A stretch of 64,000 nucleotides of DNA, taken from positions 30,973-94,972 of the forward strand of contig JAOACS010000025.1 in assembly GCA_026417655.1 (NCBI GenBank), given 5' to 3'. The notes under the pieces are model-generated. The model did not search any database and was not told the DNA's origin. It saw only the letters and a list, made by a program, of their open reading frames with translations. The translations under genes were made by a program, and so were the position numbers. This DNA comes from Syntrophobacterales bacterium (GTDB lineage Bacteria; Desulfobacterota; Syntrophobacteria; Syntrophobacterales; Thermodesulforhabdaceae). Of this stretch, positions 18,734-27,571 are shown piece by piece; the stretch's first letter is position 1; each line of letters begins with the position of its first letter.

Positions 18734-20161
18734 TTATTTTTTTTCTATAAAAGCTCTGTTGGGGACAAAGATCTTCCCCGGATTTAATATGTTATATGGG
18801 TCAAGAGAGCATTTTATTCGCCACATGGTTTCCAATGTCTCGGGGGAGATTTCCCATCTTATGAAGGGGGATTTGGCAAGACCTATACCGTGCTCTCCGG
18901 AAATGGATCCCCTTAACTCAATAACCGCCTGAAAGAGGGATTCGGTGGCTTTTATGGCGGCCTTTCGTTCCCCTTCATCCTCGGGATTGTAAAGGATGTT
19001 TACATGGAGATTCCCATCTCCTGCATGTCCAAAACTCACAATAGGAAGGCTAAACCGTTTGGATATGGCTTGGACAGCCTTTACAAGGTGAGGAAGTTTT
19101 GACCTGGGAACAACAACATCTTCGTTGATTTTTGCAGGTCTTATTCTTGCTAGACTCGGAGAAATCGCTCTTCTAACCGACCAAAGTGATTCACTTTCTT
19201 TTTCATCGTAGGATGCCGATACCAACAATGCACCGTTATCAATACATATTTGACGCACAGCATCGGTGTTTCTATCTAAGAGTGGTTGGGGATCATCTAA
19301 CTCTATAAGGAGAATGCTTCCAGTTTCATCAGGTATGTTGGGCTTTGGTTCTTCCCTTGTATCTCTTAAATAGGAAGAGACCAGGGATATTATAGCCCCG
19401 TCCATAAATTCTATCGCCGAAGGAAGGATCCGGCTCTTTAGGATGCCTACCACAGCTTTTGCAGCGTCTTCTTCGTTACGGAATGGCACAAAAAGTAGGT
19501 ACCGCTCCTTTGGCATTGGGATAAGTCTTAAAAGAATTTTTGTGATTATTCCCAAGGTTCCTTCAGAGCCCACCATGAGCCGCGTAAGATCATAGCCTAC
19601 AGCCCGTTTTACAGTCGACCCCCCTGTCTTAATAATCTCTCCCGAGGCCAGGACCACCTCAAGTCCAAGCACGTAATCCTTCGTTACACCGTATTTTACC
19701 GCCCTTGGACCGCCAGCCCCAGTAGCCACATTTCCACCTATTGTTGAAAATGCAAGGCTTGATGGGTCGGGAGGATAAAACAATCCATGGGAAGCTACAG
19801 CCCTTTGAAGTGTTCCTGTTACCACTCCTGGCTCCACAAGGACAGTGAAGTTATCATCATCGATTTCGATAATCCGATTCATCCGCTCTGTAGAAAGAAC
19901 AACACCCCCCTCTGTTGGGACAGCTCCACCGACCATCCCACTTCCGGCCCCTCTTGGGTAGATTGGTATTCGTTCACGAGAGGCTTCTTTGAGGATGAGG
20001 GAAACCTCTTCAGAAGAGCTCGGCATAATAACACAGGCTGGCATAGCTTCTAATCTGCTAGCGTCAAAGCCATAGGCCAGTCTGTCTTCAGGATCTAGCA
20101 GAAGATTTTGGTGACCTACTATTTGGGCGCATTTCAAAAGGAAGCCGTCTTTTTCTACCAT
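18734..20161 (-). CDS. glcD: FAD-linked oxidase, GlcD-like (glycolate/D-lactate dehydrogenase)
   Basis: 475 residues. N-terminal PCMH-type FAD domain (IYPRGAGSGMVGGAVPTEGG; TIGGNVATGAGGPRAVKYG) and C-terminal vanillyl-alcohol-oxidase-type domain (SFGHAGDGNLHVNILYN; SGEHGIGLAKS). It oxidises a 2-hydroxy acid such as D-lactate or glycolate. The usual iron-sulfur partner GlcF is not adjacent, so the electron acceptor is unclear. It overlaps the PBP gene by 7 bp and ends 2 bp from the convergent rng. Confidence 0.9.
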   Translation of the reverse strand: MVEKDGFLLKCAQIVGHQNLLLDPEDRLAYGFDASRLEAMPACVIMPSSSEEVSLILKEASRERIPIYPRGAGSGMVGGAVPTEGGVVLSTERMNRIIEIDDDNFTVLVEPGVVTGTLQRAVASHGLFYPPDPSSLAFSTIGGNVATGAGGPRAVKYGVTKDYVLGLEVVLASGEIIKTGGSTVKRAVGYDLTRLMVGSEGTLGIITKILLRLIPMPKERYLLFVPFRNEEDAAKAVVGILKSRILPSAIEFMDGAIISLVSSYLRDTREEPKPNIPDETGSILLIELDDPQPLLDRNTDAVRQICIDNGALLVSASYDEKESESLWSVRRAISPSLARIRPAKINEDVVVPRSKLPHLVKAVQAISKRFSLPIVSFGHAGDGNLHVNILYNPEDEGERKAAIKATESLFQAVIELRGSISGEHGIGLAKSPFIRWEISPETLETMWRIKCSLDPYNILNPGKIFVPNRAFIEKK

Positions 20162-22470
20162 GAGCTTTCCTTCCCTTTTTCCAGTTCGTAGGATTTTTTA
20201 ATATTGGAACCATGAATAGGGCAAGGTTTTGTAGGTTCATGGACCTTTATAAAATGCTCCGTGTAAACGTAGGAGCAATTGTCTGTGGAAAGGGCTCCAG
20301 AGTCTCCGCATATAGGTCTTTCAACGATATTTGAAGGGGGATGGAAGGGTTGGGGATTTAGGAGATAGGATATACGTTTCATGAAATTTCCCCAGACAGG
20401 CATAGCCCCTGTTGCTCCAGTAAGTCCCATAGGATAGTCTTTATCGAAGCCTACCCACACGAGGGCCACCATATCGGTTGTATAGCCTACAAACCAAGCG
20501 TCCTGTAATTGGTTGGTTGTTCCAGTCTTGGCAGCACAGGGGAAGGTTATTCCCATTTCGGAAAGGGACTTAGCGGTACCTCGTTTTACAACACCTTCTA
20601 GGGCGCTGGTTATGAGGAAAGCCTCCTCACTGGAGGCGATCTTGAGCCATTCTATGTGGTGCTGTTGTTGAAGGACGCCATTGGCATCATAAACCTCCTT
20701 TACAGTTATAAGATAGGGTTTATCGCCATTGTTGGCTAGAGCTGTATAGGCCGATGCAAGATTTAACGGTGTGACCTCCATTGTCCCTAAAGCTATCGAT
20801 GGATAGGGGGTTAGCTGGTTGTAGAGGTTAATTTTCCGAAGGAGGTAACCAATATCCTCAAGTCCTACATCTATAGCGAGCCTTACTGTTGGAACATCGA
20901 GGGACTGTTCCAATGCTTCCCTAAGGGTTACGCTCCCTCGAAAGTTACGATCGTAATTTTCAAGAATCCATGGGGTTCCATTTATGGAGATTGTGAACGG
21001 CCTATCTTCAAGGCGGCTAGCAAGAGTCCAGCCCTTTTTAATAGCTTCAAGATATATGAAGGGCTTTATTACGGAGCCTGGCTGCCTCATCGCTTTGGTT
21101 GCCCTATTGAAGATACTTACCGAATAATCCCTTCCTCCAACTAGGGCTCTGACCATACCAGTTTTAGGCTGAACAGATATTATGACGCCCTGGAGAAGTT
21201 CTCCTTCAGGATCTTTTAAATGCGGGTTTGAGGCCTCTATCTTTTGAAGCTCCTCTCTTAAGGCCTGTTCGGCTTCATCTTCTATTTCTGGGATGAGGCT
21301 TGTGTAAATTACTAAGCCTTCGGATTCGAGAACTTTCGGATCGTAAAGTTGTTTTAGTTGTTCAAAGACCAAGTCCACAAAATAGGGGGCCTTTTTGATA
21401 GGGATACTGAGGCCGTGGAATGTCTCAATAGGCTTATTTTTTATTGTTTTCATGGTTTCCTGGTCAATTTTTCCCTGTTCTGCCATAGCTTCTAGGACAA
21501 CATCGCGCCTAGCTTTGGCGCGGTCCGGGTGAAGTATTGGATTATATAGATTTGGAGCCTTTATCATACCAGCAAGGGTAGCCGCTTCCGAAAGGTTCAA
21601 ATCCTCTACGTTCTTTCCAAAATAAATTCTAGCCGCTTCACCCATGCCTCGGATTTCGATGCCGCCTCTTTGCCCCATGTAAATCTCGTTAAGATACATT
21701 TCCATGATCTCGTCTTTAGTGTAACGCAGTTCAATTATCAAAGAGATAATCGCCTCAAGAAGTTTTCTCCTAAAAGTTCTTTCCGGTTCTAGAAAATAGT
21801 TTTTCACTAATTGCTGTGTTATGGTTGATCCTCCTTGAACGATCTTCTTAGCTCGTAGATCCACTATGAGCGCCCTTATTATTCCCAGAATATCCAAACC
21901 AGGGTGTCCGTAAAATCGTTTGTCTTCTATAGCTACAACGGCATCCTTAAGGAAGGGTGAGACATTACGGATACTTATGAGTAATCGTTGTTTTTTCTCT
22001 GTGCCAAAAAGTCTAGAGAGCTCTACCGGTTCTAGTTCCCAATAGGGTAGAGACTCTCCTTCTGAAAATATTTCCTTTAAAAGATCGTTTTTAATTTTAA
22101 AGTGAACCTTCCTTTCCTTAATATTTTTTCCAGGGAACTTAAAAGCTCGGAACCATACTACACATTCGCCCCTGGTTTTATCTATCCAATATTCTCCAGG
22201 GCGAATGGACGGTTGGAAACCCTTTCGATAGAATCGCCTCTCAAGCATCTTAGAGAGCGTTTCTAAACTAAGAGGTATGCCTGGGAAGAGGATGACCGTG
22301 TCTGAGAAGATGTAGGATGGAATGCTCCATCGCTGGCCGGAAAAACGTTTTTCTACCTGCCAGGAAAAGTAAAAAAATATACCCGCCATGAAAACCAGGA
22401 CAGAGACTAAACATCCTACAAAGACATAAAAAACTCTAAGCCGTCTTTTCCTGTATAACCTAAATGACAA
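20155..22470 (-). CDS. Bifunctional penicillin-binding protein, PBP1B-like
   Basis: 771 residues. One N-terminal membrane anchor (about 10-34), a short UB2H-like region, then a glycosyltransferase domain with catalytic Glu in AIEDKRFYGHPGLD and GGSTITQQLVKN, and a transpeptidase domain with the serine motif SVIKPF, and KTGTTNQLQDAWFVGYT. It polymerises and cross-links peptidoglycan in the periplasm. The UB2H-like N-terminal part points to the PBP1B branch (mrcB) rather than PBP1A. Gene order with glcD has no obvious functional meaning. Confidence 0.92.
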   Translation of the reverse strand: MSFRLYRKRRLRVFYVFVGCLVSVLVFMAGIFFYFSWQVEKRFSGQRWSIPSYIFSDTVILFPGIPLSLETLSKMLERRFYRKGFQPSIRPGEYWIDKTRGECVVWFRAFKFPGKNIKERKVHFKIKNDLLKEIFSEGESLPYWELEPVELSRLFGTEKKQRLLISIRNVSPFLKDAVVAIEDKRFYGHPGLDILGIIRALIVDLRAKKIVQGGSTITQQLVKNYFLEPERTFRRKLLEAIISLIIELRYTKDEIMEMYLNEIYMGQRGGIEIRGMGEAARIYFGKNVEDLNLSEAATLAGMIKAPNLYNPILHPDRAKARRDVVLEAMAEQGKIDQETMKTIKNKPIETFHGLSIPIKKAPYFVDLVFEQLKQLYDPKVLESEGLVIYTSLIPEIEDEAEQALREELQKIEASNPHLKDPEGELLQGVIISVQPKTGMVRALVGGRDYSVSIFNRATKAMRQPGSVIKPFIYLEAIKKGWTLASRLEDRPFTISINGTPWILENYDRNFRGSVTLREALEQSLDVPTVRLAIDVGLEDIGYLLRKINLYNQLTPYPSIALGTMEVTPLNLASAYTALANNGDKPYLITVKEVYDANGVLQQQHHIEWLKIASSEEAFLITSALEGVVKRGTAKSLSEMGITFPCAAKTGTTNQLQDAWFVGYTTDMVALVWVGFDKDYPMGLTGATGAMPVWGNFMKRISYLLNPQPFHPPSNIVERPICGDSGALSTDNCSYVYTEHFIKVHEPTKPCPIHGSNIKKSYELEKGKESSW

Positions 22471-22485
22471 ATAACATAACCCTAT

Positions 22486-23298
22486 CTATTTACTAATCCA
22501 GAGGGCACCATTTTCGAAATCACTGAGCATCTTGGAACTGCAGGATCCGGTAAGCCAGCTCCAGATTGTTCCCTCCTTAGGTTTGCTCCTTCCTATGGCC
22601 ATTACCATTGCGCTGGAATCGCGGGCTTTTTTAAGTAGTATCTCTGCGGGCTTTCTTCCGGGAATAATTTCAGTAGTAATGCGTTCCTTGTCAACACCAT
22701 TGGCAACTATTGCTTCTACCGCCTCATCTACAATTTTCTGACTTTGGAAGGAGGGGTCGCCAACATGACATACTGTAATTGTATGGTCCTCATCCTTTAT
22801 CATGAATCCTACGTGATCCGCTATTCTGAAACTAGCTTCTGAGCCATCTGTAGCTACAATAATATGTCGTTTAAGGGCTTTTGTATGTTTACACACCCAA
22901 ACTGGGAAGTCTATGCGGGCATCTAAGATCTCGCGACTAGTGCTTGTGCCTAAAAGTCCTTCGAAGGCGAGGTAACCTCTTCGACCAAGCACCACCGCAT
23001 CATAGAGTCCTTTGTGCCCTTCTCTTACAATATCCTGAACGATGCCGAAACGTTTTTCAGCTATTTTAGTCTCGATATTGGAAGTAGCAAAACCGGCCAT
23101 TGTGAGGAGTTCTGTTGCTACCTTTTGAGCTTCCAAGACATCTTGGTCTCTAAAGTTGTTACGATCCTTTGAAGGTGAACCCACGTAAAATAAGGTTATC
23201 CGAACATTTCTTTTGTTGGAAAAGAACATAGCTACAAATCGCACCCCATAAAAACAGCTAGGTTCGTTGCTCATAGTGATAAGCAGGTGTTTATTCAT
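22486..23298 (-). CDS. Tandem universal stress protein (UspA x2)
   Basis: 270 residues made of two Usp domains. The first ends with VVLGRRGYLAFEGLLGTSTS, close to the ATP-binding motif GxxGx9G(S/T). The second starts at HIIVATDGSEASFRIADHV and ends MAIGRSKPKEG...GSCSSKML, where the motif is altered by an insertion, so ATP binding there is doubtful. A cytoplasmic stress protein of unknown target, preceded by a 225-bp divergent promoter region shared with panE. Confidence 0.85.
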   Translation of the reverse strand: MNKHLLITMSNEPSCFYGVRFVAMFFSNKRNVRITLFYVGSPSKDRNNFRDQDVLEAQKVATELLTMAGFATSNIETKIAEKRFGIVQDIVREGHKGLYDAVVLGRRGYLAFEGLLGTSTSREILDARIDFPVWVCKHTKALKRHIIVATDGSEASFRIADHVGFMIKDEDHTITVCHVGDPSFQSQKIVDEAVEAIVANGVDKERITTEIIPGRKPAEILLKKARDSSAMVMAIGRSKPKEGTIWSWLTGSCSSKMLSDFENGALWISK

Positions 23299-23375
23299 TT
23301 TTAGGGCTCCTTCTTGTCCTTGGGTTCTCTTTATCTTTCGTGGATTCTTGTAAACTTTAGATTACTTCCAGAGGG

Positions 23376-23404
23376 TTGACAAGTCCAAGGTGAGATTATT
23401 TAGA
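23376..23404 (+). promoter_or_regulatory. Candidate promoter of the panE operon
   Basis: TTGACA (23376-23381), 17 bp, TTTAGA (23399-23404). The start codon of panE is about 120 bp downstream. Confidence 0.4.
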
Positions 23405-23523
23405 GCTCATCAGTTTTATGTTTTCAAATGATCAAGACTTTTCTATTATGATCTACGATAATAGGGGTTATCTTCTAAAATACCACAGAAGTTAATTGAC
23501 CGCTTTTCAAAGGGAGCGAGACC

Positions 23524-24477
23524 ATGAAGGTTGGAGTAGTAGGAACTGGCGGTGTTGGTGGATATTTTGGTGGCCTTATCGCTATGTCGGGCAATGTAGA
23601 TATTCATTTTTTAGCTCGAGGGAAACATCTTCAGGTTATTGAAGAGGAGGGTCTTACGGTAGTTTCAAATGATAAAAGCACGACGGTTTTTGTCCATGCT
23701 ACTTCTGAACCCCAAGATATAGGGTATGTTGATCTTATCCTTTTTTGCGTAAAGTCCTATGATACGGAATACACGGCTCGTTTTATGGAACCTATGGTTG
23801 GTCCTGATACTGTGATCCTTACATTGCAAAACGGCCTCGATAATGTGGACAAACTTGCTCAGTTCTATGATCTATCCCAGATTATGGCCGGTACCACTTA
23901 CATAGAGTCCAGAGTAGCCTCTCCTGGTGTGATTGTCCACCGAGGACATCCTGGTCGTATCGTTTTTGGTGAGCTTAACGGTGAGATTACTGAGAGGGCG
24001 AAGAAGATATTAGACATGTTTATTAAGGCCAAAATAGAGGCAGTCTTGAGTGACCATATTTACCAGGTGCTTTGGGAAAAGTTCCTTTTAATATGTGCTA
24101 TCCATGGGGTATGTACTGTTTCACGTTCCTCGATAGGTCAGGTTCTCGCCTGTGAAGAAACGAGGGAGCTGTTAAAGGGGGTTATGGAGGAGGTGAAGAA
24201 GATCGCCTTTCTTAAAGATGTAGGGCTTCCTGATGATATTGTAGATAGGTCGGTGATTATAGCCGAATCTTACGATGGAGCCTTCAAGCCTTCGATGTTA
24301 AGGGACCTAGAATGGAAACAACCCCTTGAAGTTGACGCTCTTAACGGGTTAGTGGTTAAAATGGGTCGGGAGCTTGGAGTGAGCACCCCTCTTAACTTCG
24401 CCATTTATGCAACTCTTAAGTTAGAGGATCTTAAAATTCAAAATCCCTACTGGGCTTCGGTAGTTGAAAAGAGATAA
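23524..24477 (+). CDS. panE: 2-dehydropantoate 2-reductase (ketopantoate reductase family)
   Basis: 317 residues with an N-terminal Rossmann motif VVGTGGVGGYFGG, the family motif LILFCVKSYDTE including the catalytic Lys, and the C-terminal helical ketopantoate domain (LWEKFLLICAIHG; DLEWKQPLEVDALNG). It reduces ketopantoate to pantoate with NADPH, a step of coenzyme A synthesis. Family members with other 2-oxo acid substrates exist, so pantothenate function is likely but not certain. Confidence 0.88.
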   Translation: MKVGVVGTGGVGGYFGGLIAMSGNVDIHFLARGKHLQVIEEEGLTVVSNDKSTTVFVHATSEPQDIGYVDLILFCVKSYDTEYTARFMEPMVGPDTVILTLQNGLDNVDKLAQFYDLSQIMAGTTYIESRVASPGVIVHRGHPGRIVFGELNGEITERAKKILDMFIKAKIEAVLSDHIYQVLWEKFLLICAIHGVCTVSRSSIGQVLACEETRELLKGVMEEVKKIAFLKDVGLPDDIVDRSVIIAESYDGAFKPSMLRDLEWKQPLEVDALNGLVVKMGRELGVSTPLNFAIYATLKLEDLKIQNPYWASVVEKR

Positions 24478-24512
24478 GGAGTAAAAAGGGAGATAGGGGG
24501 AATACGTAGGGT

Positions 24513-25073
24513 ATGAAGGATTATTATAAGATTCTTGGTGTGCCCCGTAATGCTTCCCATGAAAGTATATGCGAAGCCTATCGTAGAGCCGCTAAGAAGT
24601 ATCATCCCGATGTGGTAGGTACGGGTGATCATGAACGATTTTTGGAAATTAGGGAGGCCTATGAAGTATTAGGGAATCCTGAGCGTAGAAGGCAATATGA
24701 TCGTATTAGAGAAAAAAGTAGCCAGAGATTCAATAAATTGTATTCTAAGAGGGAAGGATATTCTCGAGTATTTAGAGAATGTAGCACTGTTAGGGCCGAG
24801 CTCATTTTATCTCGATCAGAAGCCTATTATGGGGGGCTCTTTACCGTTAATGTTCCCTTTAATATTCTCTGTACTTCTTGTAATGGTCTGTGGTGGCACT
24901 CTTGGTATTGTCGACAATGTCACGGTAACGGTATAGTCAACATGTTAATGCCAATTACGGTTAAGGTGCCTCCTAGAACTATTCCTGGAACTGTCATTAT
25001 TCTTAAGTGTACTGACCCCTGGGGAAGACTGGTTCAGGTCGAATTTTTTTGCAGGATAGAAAGTCTCTTATAG
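24513..25073 (+). CDS. Short DnaJ-like protein (J domain with reduced zinc region)
   Basis: 186 residues. A J domain at the N-terminus ([18 protein letters not shown]) with the HPD triad in KKYHPDVVG, which stimulates DnaK. There is no Gly/Phe-rich linker. A small zinc-like motif follows (CTSCNG and [10 protein letters not shown], half of the usual four repeats), then a short beta segment ending [13 protein letters not shown]. It is about half the length of DnaJ, a type III-like co-chaperone. No dnaK neighbour. Confidence 0.82.
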   Translation: MKDYYKILGVPRNASHESICEAYRRAAKKYHPDVVGTGDHERFLEIREAYEVLGNPERRRQYDRIREKSSQRFNKLYSKREGYSRVFRECSTVRAELILSRSEAYYGGLFTVNVPFNILCTSCNGLWWHSWYCRQCHGNGIVNMLMPITVKVPPRTIPGTVIILKCTDPWGRLVQVEFFCRIESLL

Positions 25074-25085
25074 AGAGGGTAACAA

Positions 25086-26174
25086 ATGAGTTTTACCATT
25101 ATGGCTGGAGGTTCGGGAACTCGATTTTGGCCTGTGAGTCGCCGAAAATGCCCGAAGCAGTTTCTCAAAATTGTGAGCGAAGAGCCGATGGTGGTTGATA
25201 CCTACAATAGAATAAGGCCCTTGGCGAAAGATGATAGGGAAATTTTTATAGTAGTTGGATCTGAACACGAAGAGATCGCTAAAGAATTTTTTGCTGGTAC
25301 AAAGGTAAACATTGTCGTAGAGCCTATCGGTAGAAACACAGCCCCCTGTATAGGGCTTGCCGCAATTGTTGCCCAGTCTAAAGGACTTGATGAGGCTATG
25401 GCAATTCTTCCCTCAGATCATTATGTAGCCCTGCCGGATGTGTTTCGAAGGGATCTTTCAATGGCTATGGACCTTGCCAACAAAGAAAGTTGTATTGTAA
25501 CTTTGGGAATCCTTCCCACAAGACCGGAGACAGGTTACGGCTATATCGAAGTTGTTGTAGAGGGGGGAGCCCTGGAAGTGGGAAAGGCCTTTTCTGTAAG
25601 GAGTTTTAAGGAAAAGCCAGATCTTAGCACTGCTAGGCACTATATTGCATCCGGTAGGTATCTATGGAACGCAGGGATATTTGTGGCCAAGCCGTCCGTG
25701 ATTCTTAACGAACTATCCCATTCCTTGCCAGATTTTTACCTAGGTTTGGAAAAACTCAAAACTGCTATGGACTCCCCCAATTTCTATGCATTACTGAACT
25801 CTCTCTACCAGCAGGCTCCAAATATCTCCTTCGACTATGCCGTTATGGAAAGGGCTAAGGTGCCTATCTTTGTCATCCCCTCTTCGTGCGGCTGGAGTGA
25901 CGTGGGATCATGGTTCAGTTGTTATGAGCTTAAGTGTCAACTAAAGAAACATTCCGAAGATGGAAATATTTCGGAAGGAGAGGTTTGGTTTTTCAGCGCA
26001 AGGGAAAATTTTGTTCATTCCCAGACCTCCCGATCTATAGTATTACTTGGAGTTTCTAGGCTTTTGGTTGTAGATACTAATGATGCCCTTCTTATTGCCG
26101 ATTTGGATCGACATCAGGAGATTAGGAAGATAACGGAACACTTTAGTAAGAGCGAAAAACACCATCTGATATAG
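25086..26174 (+). CDS. manC: Mannose-1-phosphate guanylyltransferase
   Basis: 362 residues. N-terminal nucleotidyltransferase signature MAGGSGTRFWPVSRR plus PKQFL, then EPIGRNTAPCIGLAA, and GWSDVGSW. It makes GDP-mannose from mannose-1-phosphate and GTP for surface polysaccharide. It is the single-domain type and lacks the phosphomannose isomerase domain of the longer bifunctional proteins. It follows the DnaJ-like gene by 12 bp and precedes a Nudix gene by 18 bp. Confidence 0.92.
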   Translation: MSFTIMAGGSGTRFWPVSRRKCPKQFLKIVSEEPMVVDTYNRIRPLAKDDREIFIVVGSEHEEIAKEFFAGTKVNIVVEPIGRNTAPCIGLAAIVAQSKGLDEAMAILPSDHYVALPDVFRRDLSMAMDLANKESCIVTLGILPTRPETGYGYIEVVVEGGALEVGKAFSVRSFKEKPDLSTARHYIASGRYLWNAGIFVAKPSVILNELSHSLPDFYLGLEKLKTAMDSPNFYALLNSLYQQAPNISFDYAVMERAKVPIFVIPSSCGWSDVGSWFSCYELKCQLKKHSEDGNISEGEVWFFSARENFVHSQTSRSIVLLGVSRLLVVDTNDALLIADLDRHQEIRKITEHFSKSEKHHLI

Positions 26175-26192
26175 GAGATTAGGATTCGTTGG

Positions 26193-26711
26193 ATGAACTG
26201 GGGACTATGGCGTTATTGTCCTAAGTGTGGGGGGAATATAGTTAGAAACCTTAGGTCGGTAAATTCCTCTACAAGGTTCATTTGTCCATTTTGCAGAGGA
26301 ATTTTTTATAGAAATCCAACTGTAGGTGTAGCGGTTATTGTTTTGGAAAGGGATAAAATTCTTCTGGTGAAACGAAAAGGTTCCTATGAAGGCATGTGGT
26401 GCATTCCCTGCGGTCACGTGGATTGGGGAGAGGACATAAGGGATGCTGCAAAGCGGGAAGTGTTTGAGGAAACGGGGTTAACAGTTGAGGTGGGCCCTGT
26501 TTTTGACGTTCAGTCTAATTTCCATGATCCACTTCATCTTACCGTAGGGGTGTGGTTCTTGGGATGGGTTAGGGGAGGAACTCTTAGACCAGGGTCCGAT
26601 GCTAGCGAGGTAGAATTTTTTAGCCTCGATAGCCTTCCAGAGCCTATGGCATTCCCAACCGATAGGATAATTTGTCATAAGCTTAAAGAACACCTAGAAA
26701 TCCTGCCATAA
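26193..26711 (+). CDS. Nudix hydrolase with N-terminal zinc ribbon
   Basis: 172 residues. N-terminal ribbon with CPKCGG and CPFC, then a Nudix domain with a perfect box: G-x5-E-x7-REVFEETGL (GHVDWGEDIRDAAKREV, then FEETGL). It hydrolyses a nucleoside diphosphate linked to another group; the zinc ribbon is seen in NADH-pyrophosphatase-like and NUDT14-like members. Its place after manC suggests housekeeping of sugar nucleotides, which is only inference. Confidence 0.88.
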   Translation: MNWGLWRYCPKCGGNIVRNLRSVNSSTRFICPFCRGIFYRNPTVGVAVIVLERDKILLVKRKGSYEGMWCIPCGHVDWGEDIRDAAKREVFEETGLTVEVGPVFDVQSNFHDPLHLTVGVWFLGWVRGGTLRPGSDASEVEFFSLDSLPEPMAFPTDRIICHKLKEHLEILP

Positions 26712-26733
26712 TTTTACACCACCTTAGCGGTTT

Positions 26734-26795
26734 CCTGCGTGCATATAAAAAGGATTGAAAGGCAGGATGAAAGCTAGATGGAAAACCTTTAGCTT
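26734..26795 (+). promoter_or_regulatory. Structured leader of the pilin genes
   Basis: The 212-bp gap before the pilin holds CCTGC (26734-26738) pairing with GCAGG (26762-26766), then AAGCTA (26771-26776) pairing with TAGCTT (26790-26795) around GGAAAACC. CTTGA (26793-26797) could instead pair with TCAAG downstream, so alternative folds are possible. I do not recognise a known riboswitch class; the c-di-GMP-I core is not present. Confidence 0.3.
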
Positions 26796-26923
26796 GATCT
26801 AAGAGCTCAAGTAATTATTCGACTAGGTTGAAAAAGTGGAAATGTTTCTTTAAAATAGGCACTATAAAAAAATGTTATGGTTTTATTATTGCTACAAACT
26901 GGGTAAAGGAGGAGGTCTACTTT

Positions 26924-27508
26924 ATGAGAAAACATAGTCAAAGGGGTTTTACCATCGTGGAACTTGCCATTGTCTTAGTAATAATTGGCATTATTCTTGG
27001 TGCAGTTCTTAAAGGTCAGGAGTTAATAAATAACGCGAAGATCAAAAGAGTATATAACCAATATCGCGAGATCTTAGCTGCTGTATACACCTATTATGAC
27101 AAATATGGTAAGTATCCAGGTGATGATCCAAATGCCAAAGCTAGGTGGGGAAATGCGGAAAATGGTAATGATAACGGTTTGATAGATGGTTTTACCCTTG
27201 GATGTACGGACCAAAACACTAATGTAGAAAGTTGCCAAGTCTGGAATCATTTACGCCTTGCAAATATTCTTACTGGCTCCGGAACTCAGGCACCATCTAA
27301 TGCCTTTGGTGGAACTATCGGTATAGGATATGGAACCGTCCAGGGGCTTGCCACTATGTGGATTGGTCTTAACAACTTACCAGGGGATGTATGCGCTAGT
27401 CTAGATCAGCAATACGATGATGGAGTTTATAATACGGGGAGTATAAGAGGTTCTGGGGATTATGGAACGAATCCTAATGCTATGTACATCTTGTATATAA
27501 GGCTTTAA
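26924..27508 (+). CDS. Type IV prepilin-like protein
   Basis: 194 residues from the ATG at 26924, chosen because AAAGGAGGAGG lies directly upstream. The leader MRKHSQRG is followed by the class III signal FTIVELAIVLVIIGIILG with Glu at +5, cleaved after Gly by the prepilin peptidase. The globular part contains acidic and Gly/Asn-rich loops (YPGDDPNAKARWGNAENGNDNG) and ends YILYIRL. Pilin subunit or pseudopilin for the facing MSHA-like machine. Confidence 0.85.
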   Translation: MRKHSQRGFTIVELAIVLVIIGIILGAVLKGQELINNAKIKRVYNQYREILAAVYTYYDKYGKYPGDDPNAKARWGNAENGNDNGLIDGFTLGCTDQNTNVESCQVWNHLRLANILTGSGTQAPSNAFGGTIGIGYGTVQGLATMWIGLNNLPGDVCASLDQQYDDGVYNTGSIRGSGDYGTNPNAMYILYIRL

Positions 27509-27543
27509 GGTATTCTCAGTACCTAATAATATGCGAAGCGAAG

Positions 27544-27562
27544 GAAGGGGATTTTCCCCTTC
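27544..27562 (+). terminator. Hairpin between the two pilin genes
   Basis: GAAGGGG (27544-27550), loop ATTTT, CCCCTTC (27556-27562): a perfect 7-bp stem 9 nt before the next start codon. No U-run follows, so it more likely sets relative mRNA stability than ends transcription. Confidence 0.45.
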
Positions 27563-27571
27563 ATCAAGGAA

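Noticed and set aside
26734..26900. c-di-GMP riboswitch upstream of the pilin gene
   Set aside because: The conserved GEMM core sequences are not present, despite the suggestive hairpins.
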